Origin: Amborella trichopoda
Lineage: Eukaryota > Streptophyta > Magnoliopsida > Amborellales > Amborellaceae
DNA length: 64,000 nt
NCBI RefSeq assembly: GCF_000471905.2
Contig: NW_006499364.1
Location: 4,645,915-4,709,914, forward strand
Reading direction: 5' to 3'
The notes under the pieces were generated by a model, which saw only the letters and a program-made list of their open reading frames with translations, had not been told where the DNA came from and did not search any database. Each line of letters starts with the position of its first letter. The first letter of the stretch is position 1. Made by a program: the position numbers and the translations under genes. This document shows, in pieces, positions 1-10,956 of the stretch.

Positions 1-1390
1 CTAAAGGCATGTCCGCTCAATCGTCGTTTTTTGGGCAAAGCATATCCAAGCAGTCAAAGCATATGCACAACTGGCATCATGAGCAACCAGAGAGCAATCT
101 AGGGTGCAATTCCCTATCAGCTAGATCACATCCAATTCCAGGACCCCTCGCTTTGGAGCCCAAGACCAAGGGTGCATCAAACAATAGTTACTGGAATTTC
201 TCACCCAAGGTCGTGATTCCAATTCGGAATCTCGGTTCCTCAATTCCAACAAGGAATCTTATCGGAATCCATTTCCATGAATTCAGGAATCTCGATTCAA
301 ACACTTATAGAATCTCGGTTCTAATAGTTATAGATTCTCGATTCCACAATTGTTGAATGTACACTGGTTGAATCTGGATTCCACATATAATGATATCCAA
401 TTTGGTAATTTTCAAATCCAAATTCCTAAACATCAAGAACTGCAGTTCATAGATGCAAGAAACCACGAATTAATCAAACATTGAATCTCGCTTCAACCCT
501 CTTTGAATCTCGATCTGATTTTTTTGGAAAAGAAATACCATAAAATCAAATACTAATGTTCTAGGTGCACAAATATGTGACTTATGGATGGTCAAATGTT
601 TATGAATCTCGATTTGAGTTATTTGGCAAGAGAGTGGAGACGATTGTGTCCCATTGTTCATATGTGCTCCGAATAATAGAGATTTTGGTTCGATTCAGAT
701 CACATTTCGAATAGTGCTAGGACTCTCAGATAATGTTTCTAAAATGTTAGAATTGGCTGCCTTTTTTAAAAATACAATCGGTAAAGAGTTTTACATTCAA
801 ATAGGACTATAACACATAAAACATCATGGAACAGACAAAATCCTATTATGAACTATAATAATGAAATCAAAATCACATTTAAATACACAAGATTAACATT
901 TGTATTTACTGCAAACATTTCCCTAGTTGACTATGTGTGCCTATTAATTGACCATACTTCTGATATTGTGTCTGAGGCTCAATAGTCAATACATTGACTT
1001 CAAATCTATTCTTCAGGTCTTAGAGAACTCTGATCTCAATCGCATGACGAGGTTCTATCTTGTTAAGGCACAAGATGTCGTTGATCAAGGAATCTTGACT
1101 CTAAGAGGGTTGAAACTCGACCCATAGAGTTACAAATCTTGATTGCCAAATGGGTTGAAACTTGATTCCAAACTGATATGAATCTCGATTCCAAACTGGT
1201 ATGAATATCGATTAAAATATGTCAAAAACTCAATTCTAAAGATGTTGGAATCTCGACTCCATATATAAAAGAATCTTGATTCCAAATGGGTCAATTTTAA
1301 ATAGGTCAGAAACTCAATTCTAAAGAGGTCGGAATCTGGATTCTATTTAAGTTGAATCTCAATTCCTATAAAGTAGGAATCTCGTTTCCC
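1..1390. repeat. degenerate 23-bp GAATC minisatellite
   Basis: A short unit resembling GAATCTCGATTCCAAA recurs across the first 1.4 kb, most densely at 190-390 and 1127-1390. In the second block the GATTCC-like core falls at about 1141, 1164, 1187, 1209, 1231, 1254, 1278, 1316, 1339, 1361 and 1384, a spacing of 22-24 bases. The same 23-base step is seen at 294, 317 and 340. Isolated copies at about 483, 505 and 603 link the two blocks. The units are diverged, so the array is old. No coding function is apparent; short ORFs here are incidental. Confidence 0.7.
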
Positions 1391-1476
1391 ACAATTCCCC
1401 TCATGTGGACGTTGATTCCAAAAACAAGAATATTCTAGCCAGATGCGACTCCACAATTCTCAGGTGTTTCCAACAA

Positions 1477-1728
1477 CTATGCATCAAAGTTAATATTGAT
1501 GGATGCTCTGTCAGCAACCTTGGTCCAGCAGGCTTCAAGGAAATCAGAATTTATCAGCGTTGTTGACTCATCAGTGGCAAAGAACATTGCAATCCTCGAA
1601 GAACTCAGACAATTTAATCCGCCATGAGGCAACTCTCTAGTGACTAACTTAGACTCCAAAAATATCATTTTGCGGGCCTCAAAGTCCGGCAAAACACCCC
1701 TGGCACTTGAGCATTTGTTTGACCACAT
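1477..1728 (-). other. unrecognised coding-like stretch, possible host exon
   Basis: An 83-codon minus-strand frame ends in a stop at 1477 and has a balanced, protein-like composition (for example LPDFEARKMIFLESKLVTRE, then FFATDESTTLINSDFLEACW). It differs from the low-complexity ORFs around it. I do not recognise the family. It lies on the same strand as the VPS35L-like gene but does not match the C-terminal region of VPS35L as I remember it. It could be a last exon of another gene, a gene fragment carried by a transposon, or chance. No splice acceptor was established. Confidence 0.3.
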
Positions 1729-1833
1729 TTTTTACATTTGCAGGCCTATTTGTGACTTCTTCAACATCCCTAGACAGAGGCCAACAGCATAGCTGATGAT
1801 CAGGTAAAGATGATCGGCACCAGGGATTGTAGG

Positions 1834-2492
1834 TGTTGGATTTGAAATCCTACCCCTTTGTGGGTGCAAGGATGTCCATGATATTTTCAGCATTCTTAGT
1901 GGCTAATAGAGAAGAGGATGTCCATGGAATTCCGGACTTGTTGGTGGTGGAGAGAAGAAGGGATATGAGAATTCCAAGTGATATGGGATTTCTAAATGGG
2001 AATAAGGTTGACTTGAGGAAGCATTATTCAAAAGAGGTAAGATAAGTCCCTTTTTGGATAAGATTCCCTCATGGGATACTTTTCCATATAAAATTGTCAA
2101 CGAGAAAAAAAGAAGAGATTTCACATGGGGATGTACCCATCTCTCCAAACGGGTATCTCCCTCTAAAACCAAGAGCTTCCATCTCTCTCCTAGTTTTCTC
2201 TCTCTAAAAGCCCTAGAAGAAAACCCATAGTTGATCCAAGAGTTCTCGGGCCTTCCATCAAAGGCTCAAGAGATATGCGTTGTGTATACGACACTGATGG
2301 TTCTAGTAATTGGTAGTCGGCCGAGGGATGCGGGCATCAAACTCTCGAACTAGAGGAGATGCGCATAGAAACACAAGAGGAATGCATCAATTGCACAAGA
2401 AGAATTGGATCTGGAAAAGGAATGTTACTTCTATCCAATTCGTGTGTTTTTGGTGTTTCCACTGCATTTGGGATTCCAGCCAGATTCCAACA
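1834..2492 (+). repeat. 5' LTR of the copia element
   Basis: This 659-base terminal repeat starts TGTTGGATTTG and ends CAGATTCCAACA, with short inverted ends TGTTGGA/TCCAACA. It matches 8335-8989 along its whole length. A CT-rich segment near 2180-2210 and the stretch AAAGCCCTAGAAGAAAACCC resemble the leader region of plant LTRs. Confidence 0.8.
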
Positions 2493-5374
2493 TTAGTATC
2501 AAAGTCAATATAGTGGAAACCCGCCTTCGTTTTAATGCGCAAAAACATATAAAAAAGTTTTTTCTAAATCTTTTTCCTTTTTTTTTTTCTTTTCTAGATT
2601 TTTGGGATGCTCATACACCCCTATAGGTGTCTGATTTGATTCGGGGCCTTGCCGAGCATGCACAAGCGTGAAAGGCTCGATCGCAGGATGCATGGGCATG
2701 CCAAACATGCGCTGGGTGCAAACTGGACGCCCTGGTCCCTCGACAGTTCACAGAGGAGCAGCACTACAAGGGACCACGCCGCAGTAGTGCATGGACAAGC
2801 AGCCCATGTGGGCGTCGTGCACCTCCACGACACTTGAGAAGTGGTGAACCTACGATGGTCCCACGTGGTGGTTATGCGGTGGACCATCGAGGTGCACGCA
2901 CAGTGATGTGAACCCATAGGCCATGAGGCCACCTGTGCAAGCACGACGGAGGCACATGGGCCCCACATGAGGTCACGTGGTCCCGCCAAACCACAACATT
3001 GATCAAATTGACCTGTGGGTGCATGGCCAGCTACATGGACTGGATGCAAGGCCCACATGCAAAAAATAAAAAATAAGGGACTGCCCCACACAAATGCCGG
3101 CCACGGTTGTGTTATGCACAGTGTCTGCACATGTGTGATAAGCACGTGTAACAGCACATGCATGGTTTGGCAAACGTGTGAGGACACACCCAAGGCCGCA
3201 CATTAAACTGTGCGTTCATGGCATTACAAAGTGTCATGTAGCCTCAAAATTGGACTGCACAGAAACTGCACTATGAACATGTCTGTAGTTGTACATTTTA
3301 GTTGTGGTCGCAGCCACACCATTACGCCGTGGGGCCTCCCCCATTTCCCATGAGGCCGCACTCTTGTTATGTGAGACAGCAGCTGCACTAGATGACTGTA
3401 CGACCTCTCCCTGTTCACGTGATACAACACTTTTGAGGTCAGTTGCGGCTGCATTTTTTTGGTGCGGCCTCGACTCTGTATTGCCTTGCCCGCGGCTACA
3501 CATTGTTACAATGCAGCCTACAAACTTAAAGAGAGGCAAAACATTGCGTCCAAATGTCTGTTTTTGGCAAACCGTAAATGTTTTTGAGGCAGCATGGAAA
3601 GACAGATGCATCCAGCAGGTTTGGTCTGCTGACTGCGCTTATAAAACCCTATTTTCGCCCTAAAATCATATTTGGAGCCCCATTTGTTAATTATGTTGGC
3701 CCTTCACTACCGGTCGGGCCAAGGCAATCTGATTGCAGGTCATGTTAGACCATAGACTACAATCATCTGCCATTTTGATGTGGGATTTCGCATCTGGGAT
3801 GCGGCCACTTCCTTGATGACGAGGATTATGAGCCTTACTCTCCAAATCAGATCTAATGCTAATTACTTGCCCTAGGCCCTCTCTAGCTACACAAAATTTT
3901 CGCTTCGAGTTATTTTGGAAGTATGACCTTTTGATTCTTGAAGACTCAAGGAAGTGTTAGAAACAATGATACATTTTGTGAATGGGCAACTGTGTCTTAA
4001 CAAACAGTCTAACCAAGTTATTTATTCACTGTTGTTTTGTTTTCTACATTCATGGACATAGACTGCTAGGGTATTTCCATGTTTGGATTGCCCAAATCCT
4101 TAGCAAGGAAATGTTAAGATGGTTGGAACTTTTTTTTCTTCGATATATCTGTTTTTTCCAGTACTTGCTTAATGAGAGAGGAGTATTGGAAAATCTAATC
4201 ATCAGCATGGACCCCCTTGAGGTAAGGGTTCACAATCTAGGCTTGTCACTAGATGGAGACTTGTTGGACATGGATCAGTTATGATCATTGTGCACACTTC
4301 TTTATGTTAAGTGGCATGCACAATTGACCAAAAACGTCAGCCTAAAAGTTTTCTAATAATTAGGCATGTAAGGCTAGCCTCCACCTTTAGTTTGCTCGCA
4401 CCTCAGCCACCATATTGCATACACTCATATGAGCATTTGATGTGCTGCAAGCTGTCTCCATGATGGAGCATTTGAAGAAACAAATCACAGTGATCTGTGA
4501 CATGAGTGATGCATGCATTGTTGGAACTAGATGGAGATATTGATGATACAGGCACATATGGTGCTTGTACACTAGTCATTCCCTCAATCTTAGGAACCAG
4601 GTGGAGATGATGATGCTGTTTTCGAGCATCGCTCATCTCTACATCTGGAGTTAGAGGCATGAGGCCGCTCTGCAATTGATAATAACACAAGCTTACTTGC
4701 CAAGGTGGGTGGGCCCAAGGGCAGAGGCGAACCCAACGGCTAACCTAGTGGCAGTATTCCCATGAGAAAAGAGGATATGGAGGTTGAGGTGCTGGTAGCG
4801 AATGGAGGAGAGGCAAGCATAGCGCTCCTATGTGTGAAGTCAACCTTGACCTACAACCGTCGCAGGATAGATTCGCCACTTCACTCGTGTACGCACTGAG
4901 TTGAAGGCGCCATGAACCATCTACTTCAATATCTATGCTAGTGTATGCACGGGGTGCAAGATGATCATTTTAAATGTATTGTAGCATGGTATCAAGACCA
5001 ATTCATTTAGCTTCCCTTGTTCCAGTGGGAGGCGTGAGCAATGGATGGGGAACATCACTAAGGGTGCGGTGCATATAGGATCATTTGGGTCATCGTATGT
5101 TCTAGATTCGACCATATTGCTCTATTATATACTATACACTCCTGGACCGAGCAGACCACTTTTTAGCGTCTAGATCCACATCTACAGGACAATCAGTTTT
5201 GAGAAATTGCATGGTTGATTACTTGTTTCAATGACTTTTTTTAATAGGCTGATTGTTAACAAAATTGAACCTCCCCATTCCAAAACCTTGTCTAATGGTA
5301 GTATCCACTAGAAAACACATTTTCCAAGGTATATAGATGGTAGTAACCTTTAGAAGCTATCTGTACTTTTTGTT
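2493..5374. other. copia interior of unclear origin (leader/gag side)
   Basis: Between the primer-binding-like site and the first integrase-like coding there are 2.9 kb without recognisable gag or protease. From about 2640 to 3660 the sequence is GC-rich, with many CATG and GCGGC words, unlike the AT-rich flanks. A second TGGTATCAAGACCA motif, resembling an initiator-Met primer-binding site, sits at about 4987-5000, which suggests that LTR-derived sequence of another element ends just before it. I see no host gene. Confidence 0.4.
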
Positions 5375-6600
5375 TTGTTGGATGGAGGCCTTATGACAAA
5401 TCCCAGTATCAATACCTGCAACATCAATGAATGCTTTATTTCGCTTGAATCAGAGGCTACATACTACTTCAGTGGATTTAAGCTAGAGGTTGATAATCAG
5501 TCAGGGAGGAAAATTATGATTCTTAGAACTGACAAGGGATGCAAGTACATGGGTGAATTGTTTGGGACAATTCTCTCAGGGTCATGGGATACGTCAGCAA
5601 AAAATGATGTCCTGTACTCTGTAGCAACATAGTGTTGCAAGAGAAGGAATAGTGCCCTACCAGACATTTTGATGTCCTTGATTGCACAATTGTGTCTATA
5701 TGTGAGCTTCTGGGAGATGCTCTATTGTATTGTGTGCATCGCGACTAGGGTGCCTTTGAGATCTGTCTGTTGAAACCATTAAAGAAGTTATGGACCAATC
5801 ATAACTCCCATGTATGCATCTCCATTGATGAGAATGAACTGGGTTCATATAAGGAAACACTGAAATCAATTATTGCTAGCAAGTGGATTGTCGCAAAGGA
5901 CATAGAGATAAGAATTCCATGGAGAAAAATCTAGTATAGGAACTCGTGGATCTTCCATATGATAGAAAGGTTGATGGGACTATAGACAACACACAAAACC
6001 TTGAAAGTGGCAAAGGGCTTACCTAATTGAGTGTGTGAACTACACTGACAGATTCTCCCTGGTGGTGAGAATAATATTAATTTAACACACATTAGCCATT
6101 ATAGTGAGTTAGGCTCTGCAACTTGTGACCACATGGTTGTTCATATCATATTTCTTGAAAGGATCAATCATCGAGAATAGTGGGAGTTCCATGATCTCGT
6201 TATTACGAGTTGACGAGATCCTAATGACAAGGAATGACAAGGAGAAGATCGATACTGCTAAAGAATGGTTGTCCTCCAGTTTCGATGTGAAGGACATGCT
6301 AAATGTTCAGATCAAGCACGATCATTCGGAGAGGCTCCTTAAGTTTGTCTTGATTGACTTGCATTAGGAAAATCTCAAAAAGATTAAGGATGCATGATTG
6401 GGGGTCCATCGATACTCAAGTCAAGAAAGGTCATATGCTTAGTCTAAATCTCTGTCCATGGATGGAGACTAATAAAATAGATGATTTGGTACTATATAAG
6501 AATATAGTAGGAAGTCTTATTAATGCCATGTTGTGAACGTCACAAGATATGTTGTGGGGCTTCGTAAGCCACCACTAGAGCAATCCAAGTCTGAAACATT
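5375..6600 (+). pseudogene. copia integrase / reverse transcriptase remnants
   Basis: Integrase-like coding is seen at about 5437-5700, including the segment FKLEVDNQSGRKIMILRTDK typical of the copia integrase core. Reverse-transcriptase-like coding follows, with DEILMTRNDKEKIDTAKEWL near 6210-6270, the copia counterpart of the YVDDIL region. The GSL motif that precedes RNase H in copia polyproteins lies near 6510. The fragments are in the same orientation as the LTRs. The coding is decayed and not functional. Confidence 0.75.
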
Positions 6601-8334
6601 GGCAGACAGTGAACTTGACACTCCGAGATCTCCAAAGAACCATAGACTACTCGTCGAACTTTCTAGGAAATGATCCCCACTATCAGGATAGAGTAAGCCT
6701 AATTAGATGATGATCTGGATTACTAACGGTTGACATCAGAAAATGTCTCCACTCTAGGAATGGGAGCAATTCCTTGGTGCAACAAGTCAGACGACATAGT
6801 TGGCATGTCCCAGATGAATACAAAATATATGGATTGATGTGTCGCATTGTGGGAGAGCGTATGGCTCACAAGGAACATGCAAAGCTGGGCATCATAGTGA
6901 GTGCTAGAGAGCCTATGAGCATGTTTTGGCGATAACATTGCGGCATAAGCTTTCACAAATGATCCCAAGTATCACAATTTGACATAGCACGTAGAGACTG
7001 GGTATCACTATGTGTTAGGTGTCATTGAAAGGAGAGAGACAGTCATAACATGTTATCCCACTAGTATACCCCATGACTCAACCTATAGCTTGAAAGAAGT
7101 CTAGGGCTTGTGTCATGGAACTGGGACCTGGGAGTCCCGAATTGGTTTTCTGCACCACCATTGTTGTTTGGCTCTTCCAATTCATGGACGTTATTTTTTA
7201 CTTACCATTTAGGTAAATCACTTATGGTTTTATACTTTGTTCACAACACACATGATTTTATTGCACATTCACACTAGTGCACTAGGACACTTGCTCATTG
7301 TTAGATAATATCATCAGCAAAGTGTTGACCACTCTCATTGTCTAGGACATTGGAGGATGAGGCACACACAGGGTGTGTATCGCCTCAATACGAGATCGAA
7401 ATGAGATTCCATAGTTAGGAATCGACATGATCTATATGTTTATGTCATCCCACCAAATCATATAGCCTATATGATAGCCAGATGTGAGCACTGAGGATGC
7501 TCAGGTTAGTTGCTTGGGTGCGATCACATGATGCATGGTTGCGACTGCTTTAAGACCTATGGTGAAAATCCGAAGTGGATGCTGGTATTGTTTATCATTT
7601 ACACCGTGAAGTGTGACTCATACCACGTGCTTAGCGAGACCACTATTACTTGAGTGCCCGTATTGATCCTATGACTATATTAGGTAGTGGAGATTTGATG
7701 TTACTACTTTAGCGTGCTTTCTCATGATCATATATGATTCGACTGGGTTGGAGACAGAGCTACAAAAATAGTCAAGTCAAAAAGGAATAATAGTAGGCCT
7801 ACGGGAAGACCGTTAGCATCACACTCCGAATGGTACCTAAAGAGATAAGTGAACTCTAATTAGAAGATCATTAACTTGAGGTTTTGATGATGGGTGTTCT
7901 TTTCCAAAATGTTTTTTAAAAACTATTATAATATAATACAATATTTTTGCAATTGAATTTCTTAGCTTGGATGAGAATGATGTTTTTATTAGAAGAGCTG
8001 AGTGGGAGCACATATACGGGTTGAGTAGTCTCCTAAGTATAAAGTAGCTCACAAGGGATTAGTAGAGATAATCAATCTGGTGTGACCAACTAAGTCTAAG
8101 ACAGACTTGAGTAATTGAGTCTAAGGTAGGTAGAAGCATTATTTTAATAAGAAAAAAGAGGTGTTCCACGTTAGCTTGATGGAGACTTAATGTGGTTCTC
8201 TTTGCAGAGATGGATTGCTCCTTAAGGTCTCACGACGTATTTCTTGACAAAGTATGAGAGGGCTCTTGTGCTGTGATATATCACAAAAAGATGATGACAT
8301 CTTTTAGTGCACCCACTGCATGACGACTGGGAGA
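6600..8334 (+). other. copia 3' untranslated region
   Basis: This stretch links the RNase H-side remnants to the right LTR and shows no convincing coding. It ends in the purine-rich CTGGGAGA directly before the LTR start, as expected for a polypurine tract. No other gene is seen here. Confidence 0.5.
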
Positions 8335-8989
8335 TGTTGGATTTGGCGTCAGCCCCTTTATGGGTGCAAGGATATCCATGATAGTTTCAGCATTCTTGGT
8401 GGCTAATAAAAAAGAGGATGCCTATGAAATTCTGGAATTATTGGTGGTAGAGATAAAAGATATGGGAATCCCATATTATATGGGATTTCTAAATGGGGAT
8501 AAGGTTGATTTAAGGGAACATTCCAAAAGAGGTAAGATAACTCAATTTTTGAAGAAGATTCCTTCATGGGATATTTTTCCATATAGTGTTCTTCAAGAGA
8601 GAGAAAAGAAGAGATTTCACATGGGGATGTAAGTATCTCTCCAAAAATATTTCTCTCACTACAACCAAAAGCTCCCCTCTCTCTCTCCTAGTCTTCTCTC
8701 ACTAAAAGCCATAAAAGAAAACTAATAAATGATACAAGAGCGCTCAGCCTTCCATCAAAGGCTCGGGATTTCTAATGTGTATATTATACTGCCAGTTCTA
8801 GTAAGCGGCAGTTGGCCTAAGGATGTAGGCATCGAACTCCTGAACTAGAGGAGACACACACAAAAAAGATGTGAGGAACGCATCAACCGCACAAGAAGAA
8901 TCAGATCTGGAAAAAGTTAAGTGATTTCTATCTGATCCGTTTGTTTCGGTGTTTCCATAGCATTTGGGATTCCCGCCAGATTCCAACAA
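8335..8989 (+). repeat. 3' LTR of the copia element
   Basis: A 655-base repeat matching 1834-2492 from TGTTGGATTTG to CAGATTCCAACA, followed by atagg, which resembles the gtagg before the left LTR. Divergence between the two LTRs is high by eye. Confidence 0.8.
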
Positions 8990-9326
8990 TAGGGAATAGC
9001 ATTCAAATGTTTGAGGAAGGATCCCCCTTTGTGGCTTTTCCATTTTTAGGGTTTCGTGGAAGTTCCTAGCCCTTTATTTTTTGTTGTAACGAGTCCCCAA
9101 CCTGAGGGATGCCAATCTTTTATCTTCATACATGTTTCCCTTTGACACAGTAATACAAAAACAAAAACCTTTCGTCAATGTGGGCCATTGAAATAGGATA
9201 TAGGGATTGATTAGGCCTAGAAAATTCTTCTTTACTTGCAGCAATATTGACAATTGATATAGGAAATCTATGGGGTGAAGGGAAGCCTCATCCAAGTCAT
9301 TCAACCCTTGGTAAGCTATCTTCAAT

Positions 9327-9680
9327 CAAGACTTGAAATTAACACCTTATCCCCTAGCTTTTCAAACCCTAATCTGTTGGCTACCCCTAAGTTCCCTTGA
9401 TTGTATTCATTCTGAATCCCATCCTTCCTTATCTTACCACTCATCCATCTCAACATTCTCACCTCAACCATACTCATTCTATGGATATATGGTTTCTTGA
9501 GCCCCCAACATTCCACCCCATAGAGCATGGCTGGTCTTACAGCCAATCTACAGAACTTCCCCTTCAGTTGAATTGGTAAGCGACGATCACATAAGATGTC
9601 CACTCAGCTCTAATCCTATGAGGAACATCTTCCTCAATCTCTCCTTTATGGTAGCCAGGTACCGTTTAGCAGTCCCATTA
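9327..9680 (-). mobile_element. RTE-type LINE fragment, end of the RT region
   Basis: The minus-strand reading contains LKGKFCRLAVRPAMLYGVEC followed by MVEVRMLRWMSGKIRKDGI. These are the characteristic segments after the reverse transcriptase core in plant RTE-clade LINEs (consensus as remembered: LKGKFYRTAIRPAMLYG...ECW and MRMLRWMCG). Upstream, at 9600-9680, further related but decayed coding can be seen. The usual 3' end with GAT repeats is missing on the low-coordinate side, so the copy is cut at both ends. It lies between the copia element and the last visible exon of the host gene and has the same orientation as that gene. Confidence 0.75.
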
Positions 9681-10859
9681 TGCATTAATGACTTCATCAT
9701 TAAATTGTTTCTCCTCATTTGTAAATCCTTCAGCATACCTAAGCTAAGTTACTACAACCAAAGGGTACGTTGTTACCATACACACTGTATGCACCAACTT
9801 CCTAACTTCAGTTACTCCACGAATAACAATCAATCCATTAAATATACAAAACTTTGGTTGATTTATGGCCATTTGTATGACAAGGTCAATCAACGTCTCT
9901 AAAGGAAAATAATTTCTAGGTGAGCCCACTGTATTCTAATATCCTAGTGGCCACTTCATGGTCAATACTTGAGCAAAGAGACACTACAATCCAAGTATTT
10001 CAAGTATTATGTCACAGTTGTCATGATAAGAGAGCACCCAAATATGAAATAACTTCTAGGGAGAAAACGACTTTTATTTCTCGTAACAAAAAAGCAGCAA
10101 GATATCCATTTCATAAAGTGCAACTCCCCAATTATTTCATGAGGCCAACAAAGTTTCTCATAGAAACATAAGGCACTGTAGATCTCCCAAATGCATGCAT
10201 CATATTGCCTAAAATGTTTAATATAAAATAAAGATCACAAGAATAATAAGAACAAAAAATGTGCCCAAAAACATCTAAAAACAAACCAACTCTGCCTATT
10301 TACGGATATTTCTATCCTAATTACAAGAACCAAAATCTGGGAAAAATTAGGAAATGGTAACTCAAAACTAAGAATGAAATGTTTTCAGAGGGGAATACAA
10401 GACCATACAAAATAGATAGCCTTCTAGTAGCTACTACTACCTAACTTCCTTCGAAGATATTAGAATATGCTCATACCAATAAAATTTGCGATCAATCACT
10501 AAGGTGATATTCACAAACAACAGCAACAGTAAAAAGCAACACACAAGTAACTATATAATCAGGTAATAACAAGTAATAACAATTCCAAATGGTGTAGAGA
10601 CTAAAACTAGAAAATGGATATTGGTATGGGAAATATATGAGTAGAAAAATCCCAATGATCACTAGAAGCTCAGTCATTCAAGCTAAAAGTAAAAAACATT
10701 TCCCAAATTCCTCGATTATATTGCCAACGAATAAAATGATTTATGAATTTAAACAATGATATCCATTGTAAAGATCAGAATGCACACTCACGAACTAAAT
10801 CAAAAAATGTATGTCAAAATTCTATTTATAGCTACAATTTAAAAAGTGGACAATTTTAC
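9681..10859. other. no feature recognised (probable intron of the VPS35L-like gene)
   Basis: This AT-rich stretch directly follows, on the minus strand, the splice donor at the end of the last visible exon. I looked for the next VPS35L segment (an Ile-Tyr-Leu-Glu start in the right phase) and did not find it. No other gene, repeat or RNA was recognised. Confidence 0.4.
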
Positions 10860-10956
10860 ATGCGAGGAAGTAGCTCACGTATCGAACCAATCTTGCAAAA
10901 CCAGTTATTGCAGGTTTCCTTTGCCTCTGAACGAACATCTTTAGTTGTGAAGTTCT
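10860..10956 (-). CDS. VPS35L: VPS35L-like exon (last one seen)
   Basis: The 97-base exon follows the acceptor TTTGTTTGCAG and is followed by the donor GTAAAA. The first two bases complete a Glu codon (G|AG) with the preceding exon. The reading continues [11 protein letters not shown] and then [20 protein letters not shown], the strongest match of the gene to the VPS35L family, where human VPS35L has a similar KET..NWF.KI.SIREL.PR. The exon ends in AT, expected to become Ile with the next exon (Arg-Ile-Tyr-Leu-Glu in plant homologues, as remembered). Confidence 0.87.

Larger units (their letters stand above)
1834..8989 (+). mobile_element. Ty1/copia LTR retrotransposon fossil
   Basis: An old element of about 7.2 kb with both LTRs (1834-2492 and 8335-8989), beginning TGTTGGAT and ending TTCCAACA. 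The 5-base flanks gtagg (1829-1833) and atagg (8990-8994) look like a target-site duplication with one later change. A primer-binding-like site follows the left LTR (about 2493-2507, initiator-Met type), and a purine-rich stretch precedes the right LTR. Integrase-like coding lies around 5437-5700, reverse-transcriptase-like coding around 5800-6360 and RNase H-side coding around 6400-6560, all on the plus strand. The coding region is broken in well over ten places. LTR identity by eye is roughly four bases in five, so the insertion is many million years old. Confidence 0.8.

Noticed and set aside
2621-3193. 190-codon minus-strand ORF
   Set aside because: It lies in the GC-rich interior of the copia element, has a Cys/His/Trp-rich composition without domain order, and overlaps other open frames.
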